A DNA stretch of 64,000 nucleotides from CAWVSB01 sp046710535 (GTDB lineage: Bacteria; Pseudomonadota; Gammaproteobacteria; Pseudomonadales; CAWVSB01), in NCBI GenBank assembly GCA_046710535.1, contig JBKEHH010000010.1, forward strand, positions 47,016 through 111,015. The letters are read 5' to 3'. Positions 7,550 through 16,437 of the stretch are shown here, one piece after another. The position numbers were made by a program, and so were the translations under genes. Numbering within the stretch: position 1 is the first letter of the stretch; each line of letters starts with the position of its first letter. The notes beneath the pieces were generated by a model, which searched no databases, had not been told where the DNA came from, and saw only the letters and a program-made list of their open reading frames with translations.

Positions 7550-9790
7550 TTACGGCAGTACAGGAGCTTCATTGACATCGCCAGCCACAACAGCTGTTGT
7601 ATCGACCGCCTCAAAGTTGTCATTAATAACTATTACTTTTAGTACAGTGGGTTTTACAAGGCTAATTTCTTCTCCTGCCCCATCTTGCACCACAATATCT
7701 TGGCCGAATAAAAACTCGTTGGTAACGACCACTTCTTTTGATACTTTTCTATTATTGCCGGAATCATCAACGAACTCTAAAACAAACTGATATGTCCCCG
7801 GCACAAGTGAATTGACTCGATATAATCCAAATTGATCGGTCACAACCCGCGAAACATTATTGCCAGTCTCGTCAAATATAGTGACTTTTTGGCCGACAAA
7901 CCTAAAACCTCCAACAGTTACCGCACGACCAGCCACTGAATATGATTCACTAACGTTGAGGGAGAATGAAGTAACAGCACCACGCTTTACCTCCATTTTA
8001 TAAATACGCTCATCTGGAGTATATTGAATTGGCAAATACTCTCCATCCAAGCGAACGTCATATATACCCGGCGCTATGGAATCGATAAAGAAATAGGCGT
8101 TAGCTAAATCGACATCACGCGTTCTACCATTAAGAGATATCGATATCCGATCAAGATTTTCAATATTTCCAATAGACTTACCGCCTACCAATAGCTCACC
8201 AGAAACAGAACCTGAGGACGCAGAACCAAAGGAGCGAGACGCAGGGACAATGCTGCCTTGTACAAAGGAAAAATTTAACGACAATTCCCATTGAATTTGT
8301 AACCCAACATTCGTATCTGCCCGAGCATTACCAGACGGTTCATCATCCAACCGCAATGAAGATGTAACGCCAGGATACAACTGCGTGCGCCAGTCAATAT
8401 TATACCCAAACTTCCCATTATTCAGACCAACAATACCAGCTCTCAACTCGTTCACTTGATTATAGCCATCAAAATACCAACGCCCACCAGCCTCATGACG
8501 AGCAGCGAAATTGGGAGTATATGAACTTTCTAAATAAAACTCAGTATTGGGAGTTAACGAATGAACGTATTCCGCTCGATAAAAATCATCTTCATAGTTA
8601 AAAGTAAATCTGTCTTTTTCGAAAGCAAACACAGAACCGTCTATACGATATGAACCGGTATTATTTGGCACCGCGCCAATGGATAAAACACTATCAAGGT
8701 AATACCACACAGAAGGTAATATAAACCTCTCGCGACCCGAACCGTTATAGTCATCTACCGCAACAAAGCCCGATGTCCAACTATCGTTGATGATTTGACG
8801 ATAATTAGCTCGGCGATTCCACGCATTAGAACTAGATTCAGAAAAATAGAGATCCTCATAATCATTACTCAACAAATCAAACTTCCAGCCATCACCAACT
8901 CCAGACAATTCTACTTGGTAACCTTTTCCCGAAAAGCTGCTCTCACTGACTGACACTGCTCCAAACCAATTTTTTGCAAATGAGCTATTTATGCCAAATA
9001 ATTGATAATCAATATTACCGTTATCTTGAAAGCCCGCTTCAACAGTGAAATCTTCAAACAGACCATAACGTACGCTAACCATGCCCGCGTCAGGCTTGCT
9101 GTCTTGACGCTCGTCAAGGACATTACCTTGCTTGCCTCCCGACGCATATACAGTAAACTCACCGACATTTTCAACAACTGAGTTTGACGATACGGAATAA
9201 TCATGTGTATCAGTTAACGTTAAACTACCTCTATCGAATAGCCTAATCTGAATATCGTTATATCCTCTAGAGGGTAATTCAACATCTAAGAATTCATATA
9301 CCCCATCAAGTCTGACCCTCACGCGAGAAATAATAGCACCATTAATCACCAACTGAGCAATGTCACCAGCACTACCTTCGCCGATAATATCTCTAACAGA
9401 GCTGCCACTTTCACGGGCAAAACTACTACGTGAAATATCATCAGTACTATCAAGATCAAACTTCTCAGAGCTAAAAATATATGATGCCCCTGACACTTCA
9501 ATATTCGGCACCAATGGGTGTATTCCAGTAGGGTTTTTACCAATTAACAGTTGTTGATAATCATATTGACGAATCCAAAACCATTCATCCAGTCGAATCT
9601 CATCGTGAAGATTATCAGCTGCCCGTAAAAACCAACCGCCGTCAACAGCGGCACCAGCAAATGTATATTGCGCTGAATCTCTTTCACTAAGATCATTTTT
9701 ATCGTAAAAATACTCGGCTTGAGCTTTACGTAAACTAAAACTTGATGGGGGAAAATCTATATTGCCTCGAGGAAAATTAGAACTGCCCAT
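7550..9790 (-). CDS. Fimbrial outer-membrane usher, main part (gene frameshifted)
   Basis: Forms the outer-membrane pore and assembly platform of a chaperone-usher pilus. The 746-codon frame begins inside the usher: SSNFPRGNIDFPPSSFSLRK precedes many alternating strands of the beta-barrel, followed by a plug/C-terminal region. Near residue 650 it has a carboxypeptidase-regulatory-like beta-sandwich (VTDQFGLYRVNSLVPGTYQF). The N-terminal periplasmic domain and signal peptide are in the overlapping frame at 9757-10302. The ATG at 9790 is only the first methionine after a TAG closing this frame; it is unlikely to be the native start. The chain would be about 917 residues if joined. Confidence 0.85.
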   Translation of the reverse strand: MGSSNFPRGNIDFPPSSFSLRKAQAEYFYDKNDLSERDSAQYTFAGAAVDGGWFLRAADNLHDEIRLDEWFWIRQYDYQQLLIGKNPTGIHPLVPNIEVSGASYIFSSEKFDLDSTDDISRSSFARESGSSVRDIIGEGSAGDIAQLVINGAIISRVRVRLDGVYEFLDVELPSRGYNDIQIRLFDRGSLTLTDTHDYSVSSNSVVENVGEFTVYASGGKQGNVLDERQDSKPDAGMVSVRYGLFEDFTVEAGFQDNGNIDYQLFGINSSFAKNWFGAVSVSESSFSGKGYQVELSGVGDGWKFDLLSNDYEDLYFSESSSNAWNRRANYRQIINDSWTSGFVAVDDYNGSGRERFILPSVWYYLDSVLSIGAVPNNTGSYRIDGSVFAFEKDRFTFNYEDDFYRAEYVHSLTPNTEFYLESSYTPNFAARHEAGGRWYFDGYNQVNELRAGIVGLNNGKFGYNIDWRTQLYPGVTSSLRLDDEPSGNARADTNVGLQIQWELSLNFSFVQGSIVPASRSFGSASSGSVSGELLVGGKSIGNIENLDRISISLNGRTRDVDLANAYFFIDSIAPGIYDVRLDGEYLPIQYTPDERIYKMEVKRGAVTSFSLNVSESYSVAGRAVTVGGFRFVGQKVTIFDETGNNVSRVVTDQFGLYRVNSLVPGTYQFVLEFVDDSGNNRKVSKEVVVTNEFLFGQDIVVQDGAGEEISLVKPTVLKVIVINDNFEAVDTTAVVAGDVNEAPVLP

Positions 9791-10302
9791 CCACTACCGT
9801 CCTGTTCACTCCACCACGGCAATAAAACTTTTATCGCATATAAAGATTCGTCAAATTCTATATCAAGCTTTAACTTATTGATTAACGCGCTTTGTTTAAC
9901 AAACACCAAATCCTGAGTATAAACTAAGCTATCCCGTTCTAAATACACATCACCGCCAGGTGATGATACGTTTAAACCTCCACCGACAATTCTCGCCCCA
10001 ACTCCCAAGTGAGGCAATAATGTACTAAGTGGGAAATAATACTCATTGTCATCGGCCAGAATGTGAATGACACCAACCTCAGTTCCATCAATTATTAAGC
10101 CAACTAACAAACTCTCAGCAGGCTTAGCTTTACCGGTGCTATAAACACCACCTACATTGCCAAATTTCTGGTAAGAATATGTATCTAACTGGCTAAAAAA
10201 TTGTGCATCTAGAGAATCGACTTGAGGGCCATTAGCAACTATTTGTTGCGCCTGAGCATACGGTAAAACAAGCATTAAAAAGACAGCAACCCAACGTAGC
10301 AT
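9757..10302 (-). CDS. Fimbrial usher, N-terminal part (frameshifted from the following ORF)
   Basis: The 181-residue frame opens with a signal peptide (MLRWVAVFLMLVLPYAQA) and then an usher N-terminal domain: SLLVGLIIDGTEVGVIHIL, YYFPLSTLLPHLGVGAR and IKVLLPWW, the strand preceding the barrel in many ushers. After GSGW it leaves the family and stops at 9757. Homology resumes in the next frame from about position 9790, so one base has been lost or two gained near 9788-9795. This is either a true mutation that inactivates the pilus or an assembly error. It starts 5 nt after the chaperone gene, typical of a fimbrial operon. Confidence 0.85.
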   Translation of the reverse strand: MLRWVAVFLMLVLPYAQAQQIVANGPQVDSLDAQFFSQLDTYSYQKFGNVGGVYSTGKAKPAESLLVGLIIDGTEVGVIHILADDNEYYFPLSTLLPHLGVGARIVGGGLNVSSPGGDVYLERDSLVYTQDLVFVKQSALINKLKLDIEFDESLYAIKVLLPWWSEQDGSGWAVLIFLEAI

Positions 10303-10307
10303 AACAA

Positions 10308-11207
10308 TTACATTACAACGGAAAGCGGTACCGCACGCTTATACTCCGTCTCACCTAATGAAAATGACAACATAATCATTAAATCAACCTTAGACCCCTT
10401 TTTATAAAGTTTAGCGTCCAGCTCAGGAATTAGCGGCTGAAACCATATTGTTCTCGTATGACCTGGCAACACAGGTCTGTCAGGTATACCGGCGAGAACA
10501 CTATTGTTAGCATACTGCGGGTTTACGATACCCTCAGCATCAATTAATGCGTCTAATGCAGACTCTTCACCTGGCCAAACAGACTTTTCCCACACCCCAT
10601 ATCCCCCGTCTATTCGAACATAAGCATTGCCGTTAGATGATATATCTAAACCAATGGCTGGGGTTTTCGGTTTATCGATATTTTTTTTAACATTATTTAA
10701 AACACCGATACGTTTGATATCCCCCACATTGACATAAATAGGAATACCAAATCGATACGTTAGCGAAATACCGCTTTCCTGTTCCCCTTTTTCAGATATT
10801 TCAGTTAAGTAAACCATTACCCTATGTTCACCATCGACAGGTTTTAATTTCGGCAATATAGCCCATCGAATTGAACGTGTTTCTTTAGGCTTAATAGTTG
10901 CATCGGTAGGGTTAATAATCATCCATTGATCAAGGCTAGTTTTACTCGGTTCTAGATCTACGACTTTACTCGATTCATCTAAAGTCCAAGGGCCAACTTC
11001 AACAACTAATCGTTGAGCTTTATCTGTTAAATTAATTACATTAATAGTCTCATTAACTGTGCCGGAATCTAGGCTGACATTAAAACGAGCAGGAGAGAAA
11101 CCTACATGAGGCTGCATACTTGGCTTTTTTTGAGCAAAAGACTGATTAGCCAGTAACATACATAACAATAAAGCAGTGGTTATAATCTTATTATTCACAA
11201 AATCCAT
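10308..11207 (-). CDS. Periplasmic fimbrial chaperone (PapD-like)
   Basis: Folds and caps pilin subunits in the periplasm before handing them to the usher. The 299-residue product has a signal peptide (ALLLCMLLANQSFA). It follows with the immunoglobulin-like PapD domain 1: FSPARFNVSLDSG, ETINVINLTDKAQRL and RSIRWAILPKLKPVDGEHRV, where the conserved R and K/R that clamp the subunit C-terminus would sit. Domain 2 ends with ETEYKRAVPLSVVM. At nearly 300 residues it is longer than the classic 230-250 residue chaperones, closer to chaperones of non-classical fimbriae. It is preceded by two pilin-like genes and followed after 5 nt by the usher. Confidence 0.8.
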   Translation of the reverse strand: MDFVNNKIITTALLLCMLLANQSFAQKKPSMQPHVGFSPARFNVSLDSGTVNETINVINLTDKAQRLVVEVGPWTLDESSKVVDLEPSKTSLDQWMIINPTDATIKPKETRSIRWAILPKLKPVDGEHRVMVYLTEISEKGEQESGISLTYRFGIPIYVNVGDIKRIGVLNNVKKNIDKPKTPAIGLDISSNGNAYVRIDGGYGVWEKSVWPGEESALDALIDAEGIVNPQYANNSVLAGIPDRPVLPGHTRTIWFQPLIPELDAKLYKKGSKVDLMIMLSFSLGETEYKRAVPLSVVM

Positions 11208-11241
11208 CTATCAATACTCTCCAGTGCAGGCCTGTTAACAA

Positions 11242-11880
11242 CTATAAAAAATCTGCTGTAACTTCTACTGTAATGCTGTTCGTATTAACTTGATATATAC
11301 CATTTTTTTTTGCATTAGTAATATCAAGTTGGAATTCTACTCCATTATCAATTCGCTTTGGATCACCATTATTTCTGTATCGTGTTGGCCGATCAAAAGT
11401 AGTGGGGGTAATCACGATAGTACCGCTACCAGCCCCATCTTGATGAGTCATCAAAATGGTAGACCCACTATTAATTACAGTCACAGAGTCTTCGGTCCAT
11501 GATGAATTCCAAACACCGATGTCAATATTAGCGCGCCATAACAAATTTATTTTAAAGCGGGTGGTGTTATCAATCATCGCATCAAACGGGTCGTTAGCCA
11601 GCGAATTAGCTATTTGAGCATCAACGCCACTTCCTAATACGATAACAGTACGAGTACCAAAATTACTATTAGTGCTTACCTGAGCTCTTTGCTGATTAGC
11701 TTGATTACTGCCTAAAATATCACTTACCCTAACTTTAGGGATCTCAATATCTTCAACACGAAAACGAATTCCGTCAATATCTTGATCACTTGCAGCCAAC
11801 ACAGTTATTGGCTGTAATAAAGAAAAGGCTAACGCTAGCAACGAAAGCACCTTTATATTTTTATAATTCAAAATAAACAA
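11242..11880 (-). CDS. Secreted protein, probable minor pilin or tip subunit
   Basis: The 212-residue product has an N-terminal hydrophobic signal (VLSLLALAFSLLQPITVLAA). A mature part of predicted beta-strands follows, with alternating hydrophobic residues such as GTIVITPTTF and the ending SITVEVTADFL. The alternating last strand is the pattern expected of a pilin whose C-terminus docks on the chaperone. I cannot place it in a named family. Its position between the major pilin and the chaperone supports a structural fimbrial role; tip adhesin and minor pilin are both possible. Confidence 0.6.
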   Translation of the reverse strand: MFILNYKNIKVLSLLALAFSLLQPITVLAASDQDIDGIRFRVEDIEIPKVRVSDILGSNQANQQRAQVSTNSNFGTRTVIVLGSGVDAQIANSLANDPFDAMIDNTTRFKINLLWRANIDIGVWNSSWTEDSVTVINSGSTILMTHQDGAGSGTIVITPTTFDRPTRYRNNGDPKRIDNGVEFQLDITNAKKNGIYQVNTNSITVEVTADFL

Positions 11881-11907
11881 TTATCTAAGCTGCATAGGTA
11901 TTACTTA

Positions 11908-12516
11908 TTACATCCCAGCAACAGTGATAATGAAATCACCAGTGTAAGCAGCCGTGGCTCCAGTTGCATTGGTTATATCCATGTCAAAAACGATATCGCC
12001 TTGCTGAATTGCTAAACCAGCGGTTGAGCCGGTATCATTAGTAGCACCGTTAGAGATAGCAATGGAACCACCACCACCGGTTAATGTAGCCGGACCTGCC
12101 ACACCCGCTGTTAATGTAGTTGCTAACGATCTAACCGCCCAAGCATTATTTATTTCAACCGAGATAGAATTGCTTCCCGCTCCACCTGTATGGGCAGTCG
12201 CAGAAACGGATCCGTCACCTAATTCAGAGATAGTTTGCACACCTAAAGCCTCAGTACCGTCATCAACACAGGCACCATCTGTAGCTGTTGGGGTACATGC
12301 CGCAGCTGTTGGAGTACCGTCTACTAACTGAGCTAATTCAACTGCACTAATCTCAAAAGAAATGTCTGAATAATAATAAAGAATTACAAACGGGTTTAAT
12401 GTCACGCTTATTGTAGTCGTTCCGACTGCAGCATTAACCGGTGCACTTACTGATACAGCTAATAAAGAAGTTGCAATAGTCGCTGCCAAGCCTTTCTTAA
12501 TATTGGTCAAAATCAT
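11908..12516 (-). CDS. Probable major fimbrial subunit (pilin)
   Basis: The start chosen is the ATG at 12516, which has GCGGAG six bases upstream and leads straight into a signal peptide (NIKKGLAATIATSLLAVSVS, then APVNAA). An in-frame codon 63 nt upstream would add a tail with no signal character. The mature protein of about 175 residues is rich in Gly, Ala, Thr and Ser, begins GTTTISVTLNPFVILYYYSD, and ends with the strand GDFIITVAGM. There are two cysteines about a dozen residues apart, probably a disulfide. As the first gene of the operon with a good ribosome site it is the likely main subunit. Subfamily is not clear. Confidence 0.65.
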   Translation of the reverse strand: MILTNIKKGLAATIATSLLAVSVSAPVNAAVGTTTISVTLNPFVILYYYSDISFEISAVELAQLVDGTPTAAACTPTATDGACVDDGTEALGVQTISELGDGSVSATAHTGGAGSNSISVEINNAWAVRSLATTLTAGVAGPATLTGGGGSIAISNGATNDTGSTAGLAIQQGDIVFDMDITNATGATAAYTGDFIITVAGM

Positions 12517-12779
12517 AATAACTCCGCACTTATAATATGAATGAATTGAATATTTCTTTGTTGAATTGACTATAACCAATGAACCTGAACGTCACTTGAG
12601 CAAGCCTTGCAGTTACAGAGTTTACAGCCATAGAACTGAGCAACGTCACATAACAAATGACCAACGGTCTTGCGAGCAGGTAGTAATAGCAAACGGACAG
12701 TGCTGTAGTAAAATCTCGCTCAGGTCACTCAAAATATAACGGTATTTCAAGCAGTTAAGGCAATTATTTAAATAGCTAC

Positions 12780-14996
12780 TTAAGAAGGCGTGCCATTAGG
12801 GGGATATAAACGATCAAGTTGTGCTTTGAACTGGTCAGCGGCCTGGGTATGGCCCAGCTTTTGGTAGTAATACACCAAGCCACTGAGCAGCTGATAGTCT
12901 TGGGGTGCCCACTTTAAAGCCTTAAGTAATTGATCAACGGCTTGTTGAGTCTGACCTGCACTATCGAGCGCAACCGCGTAGACATACGCATAGCGGATGG
13001 TTTCAGGGGCTAATTCGCTGGCTGTTTTTAGGCTAACCAATGCATCTGTTAATTGTTTTTGTCTGACTAACAGCAACCCTAATGAATGATGCGACGGCGC
13101 TTGGTCTGGCGCTACTGCAATGGCTTGTTCTAACAACGGCTTAGCTTGCCAGTCACGGTTTTGGCTACGATAAAAATCAGCCAAATTTAACAGCGCTGGC
13201 ACAAATTTAGGCGCAAGACGCAGTGCATGCTTGTAAGCCACTTCAGCATCGGTAAATTGGCCTCTGGCAGAATAAAACACGCCCAAATTAAGCTGTGCCC
13301 CGGGCATGTCGGCATTAACCATTTGCGCCGCTATATATTCATCAAAAGCTTCATTCACCATACCAATAACTTGTGGTGGAAGGTTCTCTTGCGGCATAGA
13401 TGCTAACAGTCTTGCCACCTCAAGCCTTACCGCTTTTGACGGGTCATTCAATAACTGTAACAACACCACTCGGCGCGGAGCTGGCAAAAACTCTAAGGCT
13501 CTTACCGCGCCTATGCGCACTTCGGTATCCTCTGACTGTAATGCGGTCATTAACACTTGTAGCGTTTGCTGACTGGGGTAATTACCCAATATTTGCGCGG
13601 CACTAGCCCTGAGAATAGCGCTTTGGCTATCGTCATTTACTAGCGCTATTAAGTCTGGTGCAGCGCTGGCATCGCCCACCCACCCTTTTGAAAACAAGTC
13701 TGCTGTATTTGGATGACTAGTTAGGTTATCAAACCATGTTAACGAAATATCGGCCGCCCATTGATCGGTTTTATCGCTATGGCACTGGGTACAAGCGTTG
13801 GGCGTGCCGTGGGTGACACTAATATCTGGACGCGGAATTTTAAAACTGTGATCACGCCTCGGGTCTACCACCATATAAGTGCGCTCGGGCATATGGCAAT
13901 TGACACATTGTGCACCGCTGTTATCTTCGTGTTTATGATGTTTTGGTGTATTAAATTCAGCAGGGCTGTGGCATTGCAGACACAAACCATTGCCTTCTAT
14001 TTTTAGTTTGCTGCTGTGCGGTTCGTGGCAGTTAGAGCACACCACGCCTTCGCCGTACATTTTACTTTGCTTGAATGAGTCGTAGACAAACACTTCATCG
14101 CGAATTTGGCCGTCAGGAAAGTACAGTTGTTCGGTCAAAAACTGTGATTGATGGCCATCGAAAAAAGCATCACCCACCGACGCTTCTTTCGTTTCAGCCC
14201 GCCGGGAGTGGCATTGCGCGCACGCTTCTATTTGTTGGCGCGGACGCTTGCCATCACTGCGCTTAGCAGTTGTTTGGTCGCCACTGCCGGTAAACATTCC
14301 AGCATCATCCAAGCTCAGCTCAAACCCTTTAAACAAAGCATCTGCTTGCTGCTTTTTAGTCCAGTCCAAATGATTTGAAGCAGGACCATGACACGACTCA
14401 CACGCGACGTTAACCTCTGACCAAGAGGTGTCGTATTTGTCGGCCGCAAACGAATAATTTTTTTCTAGATTAGTTGAGTGACAGCTCGCACAGCGACTGT
14501 TCCAGTTGAAAAAGGCACCAGTCCAATGCAACGGGTTTTCAAAATCAACTTTCTCATCGGGGTAAAGATGGAACCAGCGCTGGCCACCCTCTGCTTTCAG
14601 CCTGCTGTCCCAGGCTATGCCTAATGCTTGATAACGACCATCGGGAAATTTAATAAGGTATTGCTGTAAGGGATCAAAACCAAAGGTATAGCTGATTTCA
14701 AATTCTTCTAATTTACCTTCGCTGTTGTCGGTTTTGACAAAGTACCGATCTGCTTTTTTGTAAAACTCACTAACCAAACCAAAGTGTTCGAAAGTCACTC
14801 CGGAAAAGTCTCCTAGGACCGTCTCAGCATTAGCTTGTTCCATTGCTTTATGGTGATGCGACTGCTGCCAAAGCTGGGTTTCTTGCTGATGACAGTTGGC
14901 GCATGCTTGACTGCCAACATAGTCAGCGCCATAAGCACCAAAAGGCATCAAGAACACAACAAGACAGAAAAAAGTACGCAAAGTAGACAACGACAT
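12780..14996 (-). CDS. Octaheme c-type cytochrome with HEAT and TPR repeats
   Basis: A 738-residue periplasmic multidomain cytochrome. The ATG at 14996 starts directly in a signal peptide (TLRTFFCLVVFLMPFGAYGA); a TTG 60 nt upstream is possible but adds nothing useful. Eight CxxCH heme sites lie near residues 32, 169, 199, 259, 320, 339, 364 and 402, in a cytochrome c554/NrfB-like layout. HEAT-like repeats (ILRASAAQILGNYPSQQTLQ, IGAVRALEFL) follow at about 465-550 and TPR repeats (YSARGQFTDAEVAYKHALRL and three or four more) to the end. It probably moves electrons while the repeats bind partner proteins. It lies 83 nt after the malonyl-CoA decarboxylase gene on the same strand; substrate unknown. 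Confidence 0.85.
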   Translation of the reverse strand: MSLSTLRTFFCLVVFLMPFGAYGADYVGSQACANCHQQETQLWQQSHHHKAMEQANAETVLGDFSGVTFEHFGLVSEFYKKADRYFVKTDNSEGKLEEFEISYTFGFDPLQQYLIKFPDGRYQALGIAWDSRLKAEGGQRWFHLYPDEKVDFENPLHWTGAFFNWNSRCASCHSTNLEKNYSFAADKYDTSWSEVNVACESCHGPASNHLDWTKKQQADALFKGFELSLDDAGMFTGSGDQTTAKRSDGKRPRQQIEACAQCHSRRAETKEASVGDAFFDGHQSQFLTEQLYFPDGQIRDEVFVYDSFKQSKMYGEGVVCSNCHEPHSSKLKIEGNGLCLQCHSPAEFNTPKHHKHEDNSGAQCVNCHMPERTYMVVDPRRDHSFKIPRPDISVTHGTPNACTQCHSDKTDQWAADISLTWFDNLTSHPNTADLFSKGWVGDASAAPDLIALVNDDSQSAILRASAAQILGNYPSQQTLQVLMTALQSEDTEVRIGAVRALEFLPAPRRVVLLQLLNDPSKAVRLEVARLLASMPQENLPPQVIGMVNEAFDEYIAAQMVNADMPGAQLNLGVFYSARGQFTDAEVAYKHALRLAPKFVPALLNLADFYRSQNRDWQAKPLLEQAIAVAPDQAPSHHSLGLLLVRQKQLTDALVSLKTASELAPETIRYAYVYAVALDSAGQTQQAVDQLLKALKWAPQDYQLLSGLVYYYQKLGHTQAADQFKAQLDRLYPPNGTPS

Positions 14997-15079
14997 CAAC
15001 CAACTCAAACCTATAGAATTATTAAGCGTTGCAGTATAGCAGCGCAGCCGCTGCAAGCTTTATATAATTACCAAAGGCG

Positions 15080-16396
15080 TTAACTAATTTTGATTACCGT
15101 AGGGGCCTTAAGCTGAGCGGCAATCGCTTTCGATTGCGCTATAACATTTTGATTAACAAAGGCCTCATGATTTTCTTCCACATGATTTAGCTTATAGCCA
15201 TAGTTAGCCAACATGCCGTAAGACTGGCTGATGCCATTGGCAGAAATATCGCCAAGCCAGTTTAATTGCTCAACTCGGGCGCCATTACCTAAATGGAATC
15301 TGGCGACTGGATCTAATGGCAATTTACCGCGTTTTTCTGCTACTAAATAATGCAAACATAAGCGCATTAAGGTTTCTTTTGCGCGCTCACTATTAATCGC
15401 ATCTAGATGCCAACCCGGTTTTAATGCAGACACTAGGGCTTGGTCTTCTGCGGTCACATAAGGCGAGCCGCTGTTAACCAACTGAGCATTCAACCAGCGG
15501 GAAAATCCGGGGATAGGCGACAAGGTGGCAAAATGTTTTAGCTTAGGCAGCTCTTGTTGCAGCTCCATAACTACTTGTTTGATTAAAAAGTTGCCAAACG
15601 AAATACCTTTTAAGCCTTTTTGGCAGTTACTAATAGAATAAAATATGGCGGTATCTGCTGGCTTAAGCTCTGCTGATTTGGGCGCTAGTAGCGGCTGTAC
15701 TGCGGCGGCTAAACCATCAACTAAAGCCACCTCGACAAAAATAAGTGGTTCGTCTTCTAAGGCGGGATGGAAAAATGCGAAACAGCGCCGGTCATCCTCT
15801 AACCGGCGCCGCAGGTCATCCCAGCCATCCATTTGATGCACGGCCTCATAAGCTATTAGCTTCTCTAGAATGTGGGCTGGTGTGCGCCAATCAATTTTTC
15901 TGATCTTTAAAAAGCCACGATTAAACCAGGTTTCTAATAACAGTTGTAAGTCACTATCGACTACTGACAACTGTTTATTAGCCTTTAGTGCATGTAGTAA
16001 ATCTTCACGCATATTGACTAATAAATGGGTACCATCTGGCGCCATATTAATACGCTGAAATAATAGCCGACGCGGCGACCTGACAGCTTTGGTTAATGAC
16101 GCTAAATTAGCCGCACTGGGCTGCGCTTTATAGGCGTCAGCGTGGCGAATAATTTCGCTACTATCTTGAGAAAAATCTGCCAGTAATAATTCAAAAAAAT
16201 CCTGCCTGCCCTGCTCATCCAACTCTTGATAGGCTTGTACCACCGCATAGGCCAAGGCAGTACCCATTGCCTCACCCTTGTTAGAGCTAAGCTGCTGACA
16301 CAAGTCCCTAATCGACTTGCCATTGCGCTGGCTAGCTTTAATCCAAAGCTCACGACCAGCATCAGCTATTGAGTTAAGCCAAGAGTTCATTGCCAT
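15080..16396 (-). CDS. mcd: Malonyl-CoA decarboxylase
   Basis: Decarboxylates malonyl-CoA to acetyl-CoA and CO2. The 438-residue product matches the MLYCD family over its whole length. It has a helical N-terminal domain, RRLLFQRINMAPDGTHLLVN at the domain junction, and the GNAT-like catalytic domain with CFAFFHPALEDEPLIFVEVA, then IFYSISNCQKGLKGISFGNF and ATLSPIPGF. The serine in FYSIS corresponds to the catalytic Ser of the family. It is the third gene of a minus-strand set (puuB, bauA, mcd) with gaps of 32 and 41 nt. Since BauA makes malonate semialdehyde, this enzyme probably finishes beta-alanine breakdown. Confidence 0.93.
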   Translation of the reverse strand: MAMNSWLNSIADAGRELWIKASQRNGKSIRDLCQQLSSNKGEAMGTALAYAVVQAYQELDEQGRQDFFELLLADFSQDSSEIIRHADAYKAQPSAANLASLTKAVRSPRRLLFQRINMAPDGTHLLVNMREDLLHALKANKQLSVVDSDLQLLLETWFNRGFLKIRKIDWRTPAHILEKLIAYEAVHQMDGWDDLRRRLEDDRRCFAFFHPALEDEPLIFVEVALVDGLAAAVQPLLAPKSAELKPADTAIFYSISNCQKGLKGISFGNFLIKQVVMELQQELPKLKHFATLSPIPGFSRWLNAQLVNSGSPYVTAEDQALVSALKPGWHLDAINSERAKETLMRLCLHYLVAEKRGKLPLDPVARFHLGNGARVEQLNWLGDISANGISQSYGMLANYGYKLNHVEENHEAFVNQNVIAQSKAIAAQLKAPTVIKIS

Positions 16397-16437
16397 AATA
16401 TTTCTCTGTTTTTATTCAAGTATTGCCGGCGACGAAA

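Noticed and set aside
13848..13857. Another GTGATCAC site matching the GntR operator
   Set aside because: It lies within the cytochrome coding region and does not extend to the 14-bp palindrome.
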